Source: Calditrichales bacterium MX18-03 (GTDB lineage: Bacteria > Bacillota > Clostridia > Lutisporales > Lutisporaceae). Taken from it: a DNA stretch of 64,000 bases. Position 1 is the first letter of the stretch; the number at the start of each line of letters is the position of its first letter. A program made the translations under genes and the position numbers. The stretch is from the NCBI GenBank assembly GCA_021083345.1, contig JAJGRE010000001.1:1612001-1676000 (forward strand). The letters run 5' to 3'. Shown here piece by piece: positions 34,589 through 44,501 of the stretch. The notes under the pieces were generated by a model. It saw only the letters and a program-made list of their open reading frames with translations. It was not told the origin of the DNA and ran no database searches.

Positions 34589-35881
34589 ATGGAAAGGACA
34601 TATGTATGTGATATTGAAAAGAGCGCAGAAACAACACTGCTGGTAAGAGGATGGGTCCACAAAATACATGACCTCGGCGCCATAACCTTTGTGCATCTCA
34701 GGGACAAAAGCGGCATCGTCCAGTTGGTCTTTGACAAGGGGCTGGAGGAAAGCCTTCGGTTGGAAATGTGTATCGAAGTCCAAGGTGAAAAGGTAGAGAA
34801 CGAAAAGGCACCAGGTGGCGTAGAGCTTTCAGTCAGAGCGCTGAAGGTATTGGGGAAGGCCTATTATGACACCCTCCCCTTCGAAATCAATAACCACAAA
34901 GTGTCAGCAGCATTGGAAACGCAGCTGGATCATAGAAGCATCAGTCTCAGGCGCCCCAAGACCCGTGCCGTTTTCAAGGTTCAGGAGGAAATCGTTGAAG
35001 CCTTCCGGGGCTATCTCAAGGGTCTGCGCTTCTCCGAGATCCACACCCCCAAGCTTATCTCCTCCAGTACCGAAGGCGGCTCCGAGATGTTTACGGTAAA
35101 CTATTTCGAGCGCCGGGCTTTTCTGGCTCAGAGCCCGCAGTTCTACAAACAGATGATGGTGGGTGCCGGCTTCGAAAGGGTATTTGAAATCGGTGCGGCT
35201 TACAGAGCTGAGCTGCACAATACCTGGAGGCATCTGAACGAATATATCAGCCTTGACGTGGAAATGGGCTTCATCCATGATGAATTTGACCTGATGGATC
35301 TGGAAGAAGGCTTTATGAATTACCTGTTTGCTCACTTGAACAAAGCCTGTGCATCGGAACTTGCCATGTATGACATCCGGTTCCCGGAGGGGCTGCCCCG
35401 TATCCCCAGAATCCCGTTAAGCGAGGTTCAGGATATCCTGCTGGAGAAATACGGCAAGAAATCCCCAAGCGGCAACATTGATGCAGAAGGTGAGATCCTG
35501 CTGTCCCAATATGTGAAAGAAACCTACGGAAGCGATTTTGTTTTCCTGACAAAGTATCCGGCAGCCAAACGGCCGATGTACACCATGCCGGACGGTACCA
35601 TACCGGACATGACCAAGAGCTTCGACCTGATCTATAAAGGTCTGGAGATCACCACCGGCGGCCAGCGGATCCATGATTATGAGATGCTGAAGGCCAATAT
35701 CGTGAAATTCGGCCTGAATCCGGAGGACTTCAGTTTCTACGTCAACAGCTTCAAATACGGCATGCCCCCCCACGGCGGTTTTGCCATCGGCCTGGAAAGG
35801 CTGACCATGAAACTTCTGGATTTGGATAACATCAGGGAAGCAACCCTGCTGCCAAGAGATATGAAGAGATTGGAACCTTAG
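34589..35881 (+). CDS. aspS: Aspartyl-tRNA synthetase, archaeal-type (AspRS2), likely non-discriminating
   Basis: 430-residue class IIb synthetase. N-terminal OB-fold anticodon domain (LLVRGWVHKIHDLGAITFVHLRDKSG), catalytic motif 2 FEIGAAYRAELHNTWRHLNEY and motif 3 GGFAIGLERLTMKLL. The short archaeal/eukaryal form lacks the ~100-residue insertion of the bacterial AspRS. It heads an operon with gatC, gatA and gatB under a T-box that appears to read tRNA-Asn, so it is predicted to charge Asp onto both tRNA-Asp and tRNA-Asn, the latter being amidated by GatCAB. ATG follows AAGGAGG. Confidence 0.92.
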   Translation: MERTYVCDIEKSAETTLLVRGWVHKIHDLGAITFVHLRDKSGIVQLVFDKGLEESLRLEMCIEVQGEKVENEKAPGGVELSVRALKVLGKAYYDTLPFEINNHKVSAALETQLDHRSISLRRPKTRAVFKVQEEIVEAFRGYLKGLRFSEIHTPKLISSSTEGGSEMFTVNYFERRAFLAQSPQFYKQMMVGAGFERVFEIGAAYRAELHNTWRHLNEYISLDVEMGFIHDEFDLMDLEEGFMNYLFAHLNKACASELAMYDIRFPEGLPRIPRIPLSEVQDILLEKYGKKSPSGNIDAEGEILLSQYVKETYGSDFVFLTKYPAAKRPMYTMPDGTIPDMTKSFDLIYKGLEITTGGQRIHDYEMLKANIVKFGLNPEDFSFYVNSFKYGMPPHGGFAIGLERLTMKLLDLDNIREATLLPRDMKRLEP

Positions 35882-35892
35882 GAGGTAGAAGA

Positions 35893-36180
35893 ATGAAAAT
35901 ACTGGTTGAAGACGTTCAATACATTGCGAAGCTGGCTAAACTGAGCTTCAGCGAGGAGCAGGCAAAGAAGATGGCCATGGAATTCGAAAGCATCTTGACC
36001 CACTTCGAATCCATTGATAAATTTGACCTAAGCGACATTCATCTGGATTTGTACAGTGAGGCGCTGCAGCCGGTACTGCGCAAGGATGAGACTGCTGTCT
36101 TTCCGGACAAAGAGAAACTGTTCCAAAATGTAAAATCCATGAGCGATACGTCAATCATGGTGCCAAAGATTTTAGAATAG
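35893..36180 (+). CDS. gatC: Asp/Glu-tRNA amidotransferase subunit C
   Basis: 95 residues, the usual length of GatC: VQYIAKLAKLSFSEEQAKKMAMEFESILTHFESIDKFDL and the C-terminal LQPVLRKDETAVFPDKEKLFQN wrap-around segment. Structural subunit that stabilises GatA on GatB. 11 bases after aspS and 11 before gatA; AGGAGG ribosome site. Confidence 0.93.
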   Translation: MKILVEDVQYIAKLAKLSFSEEQAKKMAMEFESILTHFESIDKFDLSDIHLDLYSEALQPVLRKDETAVFPDKEKLFQNVKSMSDTSIMVPKILE

Positions 36181-36191
36181 GTGGAGATGAC

Positions 36192-37655
36192 ATGAAGATT
36201 GAGAGTATGACCGCTCATGAGATCAGGAGCGGATTGATAGAAAAACGCTTTACAGCTGAAGCAGTTGTCGCTGCCTGCTTTGAAAGGATCCGGCAAGCCG
36301 AACCGAAGATCGATGCATATCTGACCTTGTGCGAGGCGGATGCCATGGCTCAGGCAAGAAGCATTGATGAAAGGATTGAAAGGGGCGAGGTGCCGGGTAA
36401 GCTGGCCGGGGTGCCCATTGCCGTCAAGGACAATATTTGTACCGATGGAATCAAGACAACCTGCGCCTCCAAGATCCTGTATGATTTTATTCCGCCTTAT
36501 GATGCCACCGTTGCAAAAAAGCTTAAGGACGCAGACGCTATCCTTATCGGCAAGACAAATATGGATGAATTTGCAATGGGTTCCTCCACTGAGAACTCAG
36601 GCTTCAAAAGGACCAGGAATCCCTGGGACCTTGAGCGGGTGCCCGGCGGTTCCTCCGGCGGTTCTGCCGCAGCCGTAGCAGCGGGTACTGTCCCCCTTGC
36701 TTTGGGCTCCGATACAGGCGGCTCCATCCGACAGCCCGCGGCTTTCTGCGGTGTCGTGGGGCTCAAGCCCACTTACGGCTTGGTTTCCCGTTTCGGCCTG
36801 ATCGCCTTTGGCTCCTCACTGGATCAGATAGGTCCTTTTGCGGGAACCGTCAAGGACAGCGCCCTTCTGTTGGAGGCGATACAAGGCGAGGACCCGTTGG
36901 ACAGCACCTCCGTCAAGCATGCTGTCCGCGAGGACTACCTGAGCGGCATCGAGGAAGGCGTAAAAGGAATGCGGATCGGTATTCCCGTTGAGTTCTTTCA
37001 AGCCGGACTGGATTCAGAGATTGCGGCTGCCATTCAAGAGAGTATTGAGCGGCTGAAAGCCATGGGCGCCATCGTGGAGGAAATGTCCCTGCCAATCACG
37101 GTGGAAGGCCTCTCCGCTTACTACATTATCTCCTCCGCTGAAGCCAGTTCAAACCTGGCCAGGTTTGACGGGATCCGGTACGGCTATCGACCCGAGGCTT
37201 TCGAGAACCTGGAGGAGCTGATGGAGAAGAGCAGGAGCGAAGCTTTCGGTGCAGAGGTAAAGCGGCGGATCATGCTTGGCACCTATGCCCTCTCCTCCGG
37301 CTACTACGATGCCTATTACAACAGGGCGCAAAAGCTGCGCAGTAAGATCCGGGAACAGTTCCGCGAAGCCTTCCAGCGCTTCGACCTGATACTCAGCCCG
37401 GTTTCCCCTGTTTTGCCATTCAAGAGCGGTGAAAAGAGCAGCGACCCCATTGAGATGTACCTTGCCGACATTTATACCATCAATATCAACCTGGCGGGTC
37501 TCCCAGCCCTCTCAATGCCCTGCGGCTTCAGCGCCGGCGGGCTGCCCATCGGTCTGCAGATCATAGGCCCGCATTTTGGGGAGGATCGTATCCTGAAAGC
37601 CGCCTATGCCCTTGAGCAGGAGCTGGGACTGCCGGACAGGAAACCGGCGATATAA
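36192..37655 (+). CDS. gatA: Asp/Glu-tRNA amidotransferase subunit A (amidase)
   Basis: 487 residues of the amidase-signature family. Catalytic Lys in GVPIAVKDNIC (near 76), the GGSSGGSAAAVAAG serine-rich loop and GSDTGGSIRQPAAFCG with the nucleophilic and cis Ser. Hydrolyses Gln and channels ammonia to GatB for amidation of Asp-tRNA-Asn (and possibly Glu-tRNA-Gln). Full length; part of aspS-gatCAB. Confidence 0.96.
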   Translation: MKIESMTAHEIRSGLIEKRFTAEAVVAACFERIRQAEPKIDAYLTLCEADAMAQARSIDERIERGEVPGKLAGVPIAVKDNICTDGIKTTCASKILYDFIPPYDATVAKKLKDADAILIGKTNMDEFAMGSSTENSGFKRTRNPWDLERVPGGSSGGSAAAVAAGTVPLALGSDTGGSIRQPAAFCGVVGLKPTYGLVSRFGLIAFGSSLDQIGPFAGTVKDSALLLEAIQGEDPLDSTSVKHAVREDYLSGIEEGVKGMRIGIPVEFFQAGLDSEIAAAIQESIERLKAMGAIVEEMSLPITVEGLSAYYIISSAEASSNLARFDGIRYGYRPEAFENLEELMEKSRSEAFGAEVKRRIMLGTYALSSGYYDAYYNRAQKLRSKIREQFREAFQRFDLILSPVSPVLPFKSGEKSSDPIEMYLADIYTININLAGLPALSMPCGFSAGGLPIGLQIIGPHFGEDRILKAAYALEQELGLPDRKPAI

Positions 37656-37668
37656 AGGAGGAAATCAT

Positions 37669-39114
37669 ATGAGCTTTGAAACCGTTATCGGTCTTGAAAT
37701 ACATGCGGAGCTGCATACCCGGTCCAAGATATTCTGTTCCTGCGCCACCACCTTCGGCGCCAAACCAAACGCCAATACCTGCCCCATCTGCCTGGGGCTG
37801 CCGGGAACACTGCCGGTCCTGAACGAAGAAGTGGTCAATCTGGCTGTCAAAGCAGGGACGGCTCTCAACTGCCATATCAACAAGCTCAACAAGATGGACC
37901 GAAAGAACTATTTCTATCCCGACTTGCCAAAGGCCTATCAGACTTCACAGTATGACCTTCCCATCTGCAAAGGCGGGCATGTGGATATCGAGGTTGACGG
38001 TATGAAAAAAAGGATCCGGCTGAACAGGATCCACATCGAAGAAGACGCAGGCAAGCTGATCCATCTGGAGGAGCAGCCGGTTTCCCTGATTGACTACAAC
38101 CGGGTCGGCGTACCCCTTATCGAGATCGTGACAGAACCGGACCTGCGTTCGGTGGACGAGGCGGTTACCTTCCTGCGGACCTTGAAAGCAATCCTGGAAT
38201 ACGGAGAGATTTCCGACTGCCGGATGGAGCAGGGCTCGCTCCGGTGCGATGCCAATATCTCCATGCGTAAAACCGGCCAGGACACCCTGAACACCAAAGT
38301 GGAGCTGAAGAACATCAACTCTTTCAAGGAGCTTCAGAAAGCGCTGGAAAAAGAGGAAAAACGTCAAAGAGAGCTTTATACCTTCGGCGAAGAGAGCAAA
38401 ATCAAGCAGGAGACTCGCCGTTGGGACAGTGCAAAAGGCAAGACGGTTCCCATGCGGACAAAGGAGGATGCCCACGACTACCGCTACTTCCCGGAGCCGG
38501 ATCTGGTACCCATCATCATCCGGGAGGAGCAGATCGTCAGCATCAAGGAAAGCCTGCCAGAGATGCCTGCTCAAAAAAAGGAGCGTTTTGCCAGGCAATA
38601 TGGCCTTACAGAGAAAGAAGTCGATATCATCATAGGGGACAAAGCGCTTTCTCAATACTACGAAGCGCTGGTCCTGCTGGGCGCAGCCCCCAAGGCCGCT
38701 GCAAACTGGATTCTTGGCGATATTCTCCGCCTTCTGAAGGAGAAAGAGCTGGAAGCTGACCTGATCCCGGTCAGGCCCGACGCGCTGTACAGGCTGATCC
38801 AGATCATTGCCGAGGGAAAAATCAGCATTACTGCCGGGAAAGAGGTCTTTGAGGCGATGTTTATTACCGGTAAAAGTGCTGATGCTATCGTGGAGGAAAA
38901 GGGTTTGAGCCAGATCAGCGACAGCGTTGAGCTGGAAAAGATTGTCGAAGGCATATTGGACAGCAATCCGCAGTCTCTCAAGGATTATGCTGCCGGAAAG
39001 ACACAGGCGGCCGGCTTCCTCATGGGGCAGATCATGAAGGCCTCCAGGGGCAAAGCCAACCCCCAGGTGACCAAGGAACTGCTGGACTCGAAATTGAAGG
39101 AACGGCTGGAATGA
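37669..39114 (+). CDS. gatB: Asp/Glu-tRNA amidotransferase subunit B
   Basis: 481 residues. N-terminal kinase/transamidase cradle domain (ETVIGLEIHAELHTRSKIFCSC with the Zn-Cys set CSC...CPICLG) and C-terminal YqeY/helical tail (KELLDSKLKERLE) that recognises tRNA. Phosphorylates the Asp side chain on mischarged tRNA and transfers ammonia. ATG at 37669 follows AAGGAGG. A decayed copy of the last ~130 bases of its coding region (38895-39025) lies 4.5 kb away at 43505, beyond the NACHT gene. Confidence 0.96.
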   Translation: MSFETVIGLEIHAELHTRSKIFCSCATTFGAKPNANTCPICLGLPGTLPVLNEEVVNLAVKAGTALNCHINKLNKMDRKNYFYPDLPKAYQTSQYDLPICKGGHVDIEVDGMKKRIRLNRIHIEEDAGKLIHLEEQPVSLIDYNRVGVPLIEIVTEPDLRSVDEAVTFLRTLKAILEYGEISDCRMEQGSLRCDANISMRKTGQDTLNTKVELKNINSFKELQKALEKEEKRQRELYTFGEESKIKQETRRWDSAKGKTVPMRTKEDAHDYRYFPEPDLVPIIIREEQIVSIKESLPEMPAQKKERFARQYGLTEKEVDIIIGDKALSQYYEALVLLGAAPKAAANWILGDILRLLKEKELEADLIPVRPDALYRLIQIIAEGKISITAGKEVFEAMFITGKSADAIVEEKGLSQISDSVELEKIVEGILDSNPQSLKDYAAGKTQAAGFLMGQIMKASRGKANPQVTKELLDSKLKERLE

Positions 39115-39125
39115 GGAAACAAAAT

Positions 39126-39157
39126 AGAGCCCCTACTAAATCTTTACTAGGGGCTCT
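39126..39157. terminator. Hairpin between gatB and the convergent NACHT gene
   Basis: AGAGCCCCTA / TAGGGGCTCT 10-bp stem, loop 12 bases. The minus strand continues ATTTTGTTT, so it serves the NACHT gene best; the plus strand lacks a good U-run. Confidence 0.6.
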
Positions 39158-39169
39158 GATAATCATTTA

Positions 39170-42100
39170 TTATACTTCAAAACTAGGTAAGGGAAGATTC
39201 AATCCTGATTCAATAAAATCTTCATTTTGCAATTGTTCTGCAACGTTAATTAGCCTAACATGTGCTGACTTCTTTAATGAGAATAAGGTTTTTTCTTGTG
39301 ATTCAATTATACAAATAAGAAACTGCTCTAAAGCTATTAAGTCTTCTTTGCAAAAATATCCACTTCTTTCAATTATTAGATCCCAATAATTAATAGTATT
39401 ACCATCGTCCTTAATTTTAGCCATCAATTCTTCCAGTCTTTTTGACCACCTTATTCTAAAATTACTTAACCCGTTTTGTTTATCCTTGAATGTGCATTCA
39501 TCATTTTTAATATATGATTCCCACACCCATTCCTCAATTTTCTCTTCTAAAGGCAAATGCATTTTATATGTGTGTCGAATATTTCCAAGGATCTCACCTA
39601 GTACATAGCATGCCATGTTTGCTGCCTCTTTAGTTCTATTACTAGTAATAATATTAACATAATACTCAACAAATTCTTTTGGAATATCAAATGGCAGAAA
39701 TAAACTGAAATTTTCTGTCTTATAAACTGCCTTGTAAAGTTCAACAAGTTCTGCTTCATCAAGAAGATTCGTAGATATTATTAGGGAAAGGGATAATTCA
39801 AAATCATCGGCATTAATATTCTCTTCTATATACTCATCGAGAATATGCTTAAATGTATTCTTAATTCTTTTACGAATACTTTCTGAGAAATCTTGACTCT
39901 CCCTTCTTAAAAACAAAATCATTGCAACATAATAATATGCTTTATCTTTATTTGAAGAATAGATACATAACAATTCGGATAGTGTTTCCATATCTATCTC
40001 ATTATCTTCTAAAGACTCTATTAATAAAGACCCTTTTGATAAGTCATTCTCAAATATCCACTTCTCTATTTCATTTACTGTAGACAAACTAAGATTCGGG
40101 GCGAGCTGCCCACTTTGAGATTTCAACCAGAGTTCAACAAATGTAATATTATTAGCATTGACTATCTCCATTTCTAAGACTAAGTTACTAAGGTAATCTA
40201 AGTCTTTTTTATAACTGCCGTAGTCTCTTCTATATCTATGAATTAAGTTCAACATACTAATGTGATACTCCGTTATTGTATTGTCATCTTCTGGCATTTC
40301 TCCTATAAGTTTACATATTTCATCTTCAATAAAATATAACTTATTATTCTTACTCCGTACATTCAACAAATTCTTATACTTTTCTATAGATTCTATGTCT
40401 AGTAAAAACTCAAATAGTGCCTTGAACTGATATGCAACCTGGCAGTCGGGATCTAACATATCCAAACAAATCGAAATCCCATTTCTATTATCATCAATGC
40501 ATGCCAGTATCTCCGGATTTACAATATTAATACATTTTAGCTTATAATTGTACTCACTATAACTCTCATAAATGTCTCTTAATTTTAGATAATATATTAA
40601 AAGCTCTATATAGCATTTACTATGACAATCATAGTATTTTTCATATGAATGTTTATATGTTTCGCATATTCTATCGTAAAAACCACTTATGCCCTTTTTG
40701 CGATGCGAAGGAAGATTTCTTAAAATTAAGCAAATGAATGAATCTACTGCCTTCTTTGAAGCTGGATAATACATATATTCTAATATTCCTAATACATCGC
40801 CCCTAAAATATATATAACTACCATAAAGCTTATCCATGGCACAACAAACCCATTGTTCTTTAATCTGATTAGCAATTGCGGTCTGAACAGCAAATTTTAC
40901 TGCAACTAAATCGCAACTAATTGCACACGATTTTAGCCACTCCAGAAAGAATTCATCCACTCCGAAAGCAGCCAAATATAAATCTGAATATGCTTTTAAT
41001 GTAAACTCATCATAATAGACCTCACCCATCATTTTTTGAATTTTAGGTCTTATAATTGTTCTTTTAAATCCATCTGTCGCATTAGAGTAACAATAGTTTA
41101 GCTCTTTTGCTTTATTAACATAGAATGAGCTTAACAAAGAAAAACTAAAGGACATAGCCCCTATCGCATTATGATCATTTAAGAATACTCTCTCATTTAA
41201 CATCTCTACCACTAGACAAGCACCTCTTTTTGTGTAAATATCAATTCCTCTACTATCAATTTCTCTACATACATCTACAAGGCTAGAGATTTCTCCTGGA
41301 CGTGTTCTTCCTACTCTGCCTGCAAAAAAAAGTGCCACATGATGCCAATGAGTTAATTGTAATAATGCTTTAAAGCGTACATCTCGTTCATTTGTTGATT
41401 TACTCGTATCTACTAGATGCATTGCAGCAAGAAACTCTCTCATACTAGTTATTGAAAATCCAATTTTTCCGTCTTCAAAATTCTCAATAAGAATTAGCCT
41501 TTCTTTGCATTCTTTCATGATTTGCTTGCATTTATTACTAATTTCTTCTTTATTCAACAATGGCTCATAAAAGAAAATATATTTCTTCATATGTGTCTGA
41601 AACTCATCTTCATTGAGTGAGGCATCGGTTTGCCCTTTCTGTGCCTTTCTATGAATTATATAAGCTAGATACCCATGAAATCCATATATAAGTTCTTTTT
41701 CCGTCCTAATCAAGTCAATATTCTTCTTCTGTTCTCGCTCATATATAACTTTCATATATGTATCAAAAAGCTCTTCTCTTTGCTTCGGAAGTATTCCTTT
41801 TGCACGAATAATCACCAATATAATTGTAACTTGTAAAGGACTATATGTCAGACTACTTACAATATCGTCTCTTATACAAATGTTAAATCTTTCGAGAATC
41901 AACATAGACTCATCTTCTATATATTCCTTTGCTTTTACCCATTTATTTGCATACTTTAAACATTTTTCATTTGATAACTTAGTTAACCTAATATGCAGAG
42001 ACCTTTTAGGATTAAACTCGCCTGTATATCCATGTGGCCTTGTTGTTGCAATAACTTTTAAGTCCGTCCCGAACAATTCTCGCTGTTCATCAATAAACAC

Positions 42101-43309
42101 ATCAACATTATCAATTACTATTGTCCTTAACTCTTTATTTGAAACTTCATCTAGCCCATCTAGTACTAATAGTATCGGGTTATTTCTGAACACTCTTTGC
42201 AGTTTAGTAATATCTAACTGCATTCCTACAGACTTATATATCTCATTAATTATGTAATTTAATACCCCATTACATTGTGTATTACTTGAGCAATACTGTG
42301 CGTAATCCTTTAAAATGATCCTCAGGGGTATCCTAGGCATACATTTTGTATATTCATCTATCGCATCCTTTTCATCGATACTTTTAATAAATTCTTCAGT
42401 CTTCCCTAATAATATGGCTCTATAGAATTGCGATACAAATTGTGTTATAGTAGATTTGCCTTGTCCGGGTCCTCCGACAACAACAATATTCTTTATAGAG
42501 TCGTCAAACAAATAAGATAATGCTGACATTTTCTCATTTTTCACATTGTGTTCCCTCAAATAATTTTGTTCTCTTGAAATACTTTCGATATAAATATTAT
42601 CAACACTCTGATTATCAAGTTCAATATCGAGATCAATAAAGACTTTATTTAACTCGATTCTTTTGTCTTCAAGATCGCCTGCATCATCAAGCATTGCATA
42701 TTTCTCTGATATCGAATATTTCTTCAAACAATATGATTTTATAACGTCAACAAGTTCATTCTGCTCTGTCTTTTTTGAGCATACTAAATCAAAAATGATA
42801 TCCCCTACTAATAAGAAATTCGAATATGTAAGTCTTATGTCTGCATGACTATCTAAAAATCTACATATTTCTTCTGCTCCCCAAACATGAATATGTTTAA
42901 TTTTCCCTTTATATTTTGGAATAATTTCATTATCTATTACATCTTTTGTTCCTTTTCTAAAAGCGGGTGATAGAGATACATTTGTACACAAAATATAATT
43001 ATCACATTGAATCTCATATTTATCTACAATTTTCCTAAGCTCTGAATCAACTTCAGCTACTATCGCCTTTCTTGCCGCATCCATACCAATTTGATTTATA
43101 TCATGGAATTTTGCTTGAAATATCCATTTTCCTTCCCATTGTTCACTTACAGAAGGGTATGGGGCTTTCCCGTCAAATGTAGCTTCTCTTGCACCATCTT
43201 TACCCATCCCATATATTTTTGCTCCATTTCCAATTATCACTTGGATGAGACTTTGACACATGTTCTCAAACTCATTTGATCCTAAACTATTTAAGTAATA
43301 CTTAGGCAT
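39170..43309 (-). CDS. PD-(D/E)XK (Mrr-like) - NACHT STAND protein, probable antiphage effector
   Basis: 1379 residues. Residues ~1-160 form a restriction-endonuclease-like domain: LGSNEFENMCQSL, GKDGAREATFDG and WIFQAKFHD give the D...E-x-T...Q-x-K catalytic pattern of Mrr-type nucleases. A NACHT NTPase follows: Walker A VVGGPGQGKSTI (~277), Walker B LLVLDGLDEVSN (~380), sensor KVIATTRPHGY (~420). The remaining ~900 residues are helical without recognised repeats and should sense the trigger. This nuclease-NACHT layout is that of bacterial NLR-like (bNACHT/Avs-type) defence proteins. Start: ATG at 43309 with GGAGGGAG. Its DNA is strikingly AT-rich relative to both neighbours and it splits an intact gatB from a gatB relic, so it was acquired horizontally. 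Confidence 0.88.
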   Translation of the reverse strand: MPKYYLNSLGSNEFENMCQSLIQVIIGNGAKIYGMGKDGAREATFDGKAPYPSVSEQWEGKWIFQAKFHDINQIGMDAARKAIVAEVDSELRKIVDKYEIQCDNYILCTNVSLSPAFRKGTKDVIDNEIIPKYKGKIKHIHVWGAEEICRFLDSHADIRLTYSNFLLVGDIIFDLVCSKKTEQNELVDVIKSYCLKKYSISEKYAMLDDAGDLEDKRIELNKVFIDLDIELDNQSVDNIYIESISREQNYLREHNVKNEKMSALSYLFDDSIKNIVVVGGPGQGKSTITQFVSQFYRAILLGKTEEFIKSIDEKDAIDEYTKCMPRIPLRIILKDYAQYCSSNTQCNGVLNYIINEIYKSVGMQLDITKLQRVFRNNPILLVLDGLDEVSNKELRTIVIDNVDVFIDEQRELFGTDLKVIATTRPHGYTGEFNPKRSLHIRLTKLSNEKCLKYANKWVKAKEYIEDESMLILERFNICIRDDIVSSLTYSPLQVTIILVIIRAKGILPKQREELFDTYMKVIYEREQKKNIDLIRTEKELIYGFHGYLAYIIHRKAQKGQTDASLNEDEFQTHMKKYIFFYEPLLNKEEISNKCKQIMKECKERLILIENFEDGKIGFSITSMREFLAAMHLVDTSKSTNERDVRFKALLQLTHWHHVALFFAGRVGRTRPGEISSLVDVCREIDSRGIDIYTKRGACLVVEMLNERVFLNDHNAIGAMSFSFSLLSSFYVNKAKELNYCYSNATDGFKRTIIRPKIQKMMGEVYYDEFTLKAYSDLYLAAFGVDEFFLEWLKSCAISCDLVAVKFAVQTAIANQIKEQWVCCAMDKLYGSYIYFRGDVLGILEYMYYPASKKAVDSFICLILRNLPSHRKKGISGFYDRICETYKHSYEKYYDCHSKCYIELLIYYLKLRDIYESYSEYNYKLKCINIVNPEILACIDDNRNGISICLDMLDPDCQVAYQFKALFEFLLDIESIEKYKNLLNVRSKNNKLYFIEDEICKLIGEMPEDDNTITEYHISMLNLIHRYRRDYGSYKKDLDYLSNLVLEMEIVNANNITFVELWLKSQSGQLAPNLSLSTVNEIEKWIFENDLSKGSLLIESLEDNEIDMETLSELLCIYSSNKDKAYYYVAMILFLRRESQDFSESIRKRIKNTFKHILDEYIEENINADDFELSLSLIISTNLLDEAELVELYKAVYKTENFSLFLPFDIPKEFVEYYVNIITSNRTKEAANMACYVLGEILGNIRHTYKMHLPLEEKIEEWVWESYIKNDECTFKDKQNGLSNFRIRWSKRLEELMAKIKDDGNTINYWDLIIERSGYFCKEDLIALEQFLICIIESQEKTLFSLKKSAHVRLINVAEQLQNEDFIESGLNLPLPSFEV

Positions 43310-43504
43310 AGCACTCCCTCCATGTTTCGATCTATTCATACTAATTCTACCATAATATGGCACTTATTTGCATATATAATTTACATAAAGACGTTTGCTA
43401 TGCAATTGATATTTTCATCGTATATACAGTACTTATATAAGAGCAAATCAAGATTAAATTTTGATGTAAATCTATGCCCATCTCATGTAGCGCTGTAGTC
43501 CCTA

Positions 43505-43630
43505 ATCAATGAAAAGGGCTTCGGCCAGATCATCGATGCGTGCGAACTGGAAAATCATTGAAGACATATTGGATAGCAATCCGCAGTCCGTCAAGGACTG
43601 CGCCGCAGGAAAGATACAGGCAGTCCAGCA
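43505..43630 (+). pseudogene. gatB 3'-end relic flanking the NACHT island
   Basis: About 126 bases align with gatB 38895-39025: both contain AAAAGGG, GCCAGATCA, a GGAAAA block, CATATTGGA-AGCAATCCGCAG, TCAAGGA and GGAAAGA-ACAGGC. Small deletions break the frame and there is no start, so it is not translated as GatB. Identity is visibly high but not perfect. No upstream part of gatB is present. It marks the distal edge of the acquired segment. Confidence 0.8.
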
Positions 43631-43725
43631 TTTTTTATTTATGCATAAATCCCCCTATGGTCGCATATACATGCCTTAAATTTAAAATCAACCATTCTGT
43701 TGTTCCTAAAATTGGAGGGAAAACC

Positions 43726-44379
43726 ATGAAACTCATCCTATTGGGTCCGCCTGGATCAGGGAAAGGGACGCAGGCTGTCAGAATCACGCAGAAATACAGA
43801 GTTCCCCATATATCTACGGGAGATATTTTCAGAAGCCACATCCGAAGAGAGTCTGCGCTGGGACTTGAGGTGAAAAACTATCTGGACCAGGGCTTGCTGG
43901 TACCGGATGAGGTAACAGTCCGTATCGTGGAAAACCGCCTGACCGAGCCGGATTGTCAGGACGGTTTTCTGCTGGATGGGTTCCCTCGGACCCTGATGCA
44001 GGCGAAAGCGCTGGACGAGGGACTGCAGAAGCTGGGAAAAGCACTGACTGCCGTTATCAATCTGGAGGTCCGTAACGATACCGTCATTAAGAGAATGGCG
44101 GGACGGCAGATCTGCAGCGGCTGCGGTGAAACCTACAACCTATATTTCAATAAGCCTCAGACCGAGGGGATATGCGATAAATGCAACAGGGCTTTATACA
44201 CCCGATCGGATGACACCGAAGAAACAATTGCTAACAGGTTAAGAGCATATGCGGGACAAACGGCTCCGCTAATCGGCTATTATAGCAGAAAAGGACTTCT
44301 TGTTCCTGTCAACGGGGAGCAGTCAGCCGATGAGGTTTTCAACTCGGTTTCAGGCGCTTTGAAATTGGGATTTTTGTAG
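43726..44379 (+). CDS. adk: Adenylate kinase with zinc-type LID
   Basis: 217-residue nucleoside-monophosphate kinase (ATP + AMP to 2 ADP). P-loop LLGPPGSGKGTQA, STGDIFRSH, LDGFPRTLMQA; LID domain with four Cys in CSGCGETYNLYFN...CDKCNRALYTR (C-x2-C...C-x2-C), the structural zinc site of Gram-positive Adk. Several positions are unusual (ARITQKYRVPHIS; C-terminal YYSRKGLLVPVNGEQSADEVF) and it is not beside secY, where adk normally lies, so it may be a second copy. ATG at 43726 follows GGAGGG; the longer frame from 43540 runs through the gatB relic. Confidence 0.88.
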   Translation: MKLILLGPPGSGKGTQAVRITQKYRVPHISTGDIFRSHIRRESALGLEVKNYLDQGLLVPDEVTVRIVENRLTEPDCQDGFLLDGFPRTLMQAKALDEGLQKLGKALTAVINLEVRNDTVIKRMAGRQICSGCGETYNLYFNKPQTEGICDKCNRALYTRSDDTEETIANRLRAYAGQTAPLIGYYSRKGLLVPVNGEQSADEVFNSVSGALKLGFL

Positions 44380-44501
44380 ATTTGTTTGAAGAGCATAAGA
44401 CAAATTAACCGTTCTTGCGTATTGATGTATGAATGCACTCCCTTTGTATGGCATTACTTGAATTACAAGGGAATGTGCCTGATAAGAACGGAGGTCCCGA
44501 G

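Noticed and set aside
43540-43725. Extended start for adenylate kinase at 43540
   Set aside because: The extension is the frame-shifted gatB relic; the Adk family start and a GGAGGG ribosome site place the ATG at 43726.
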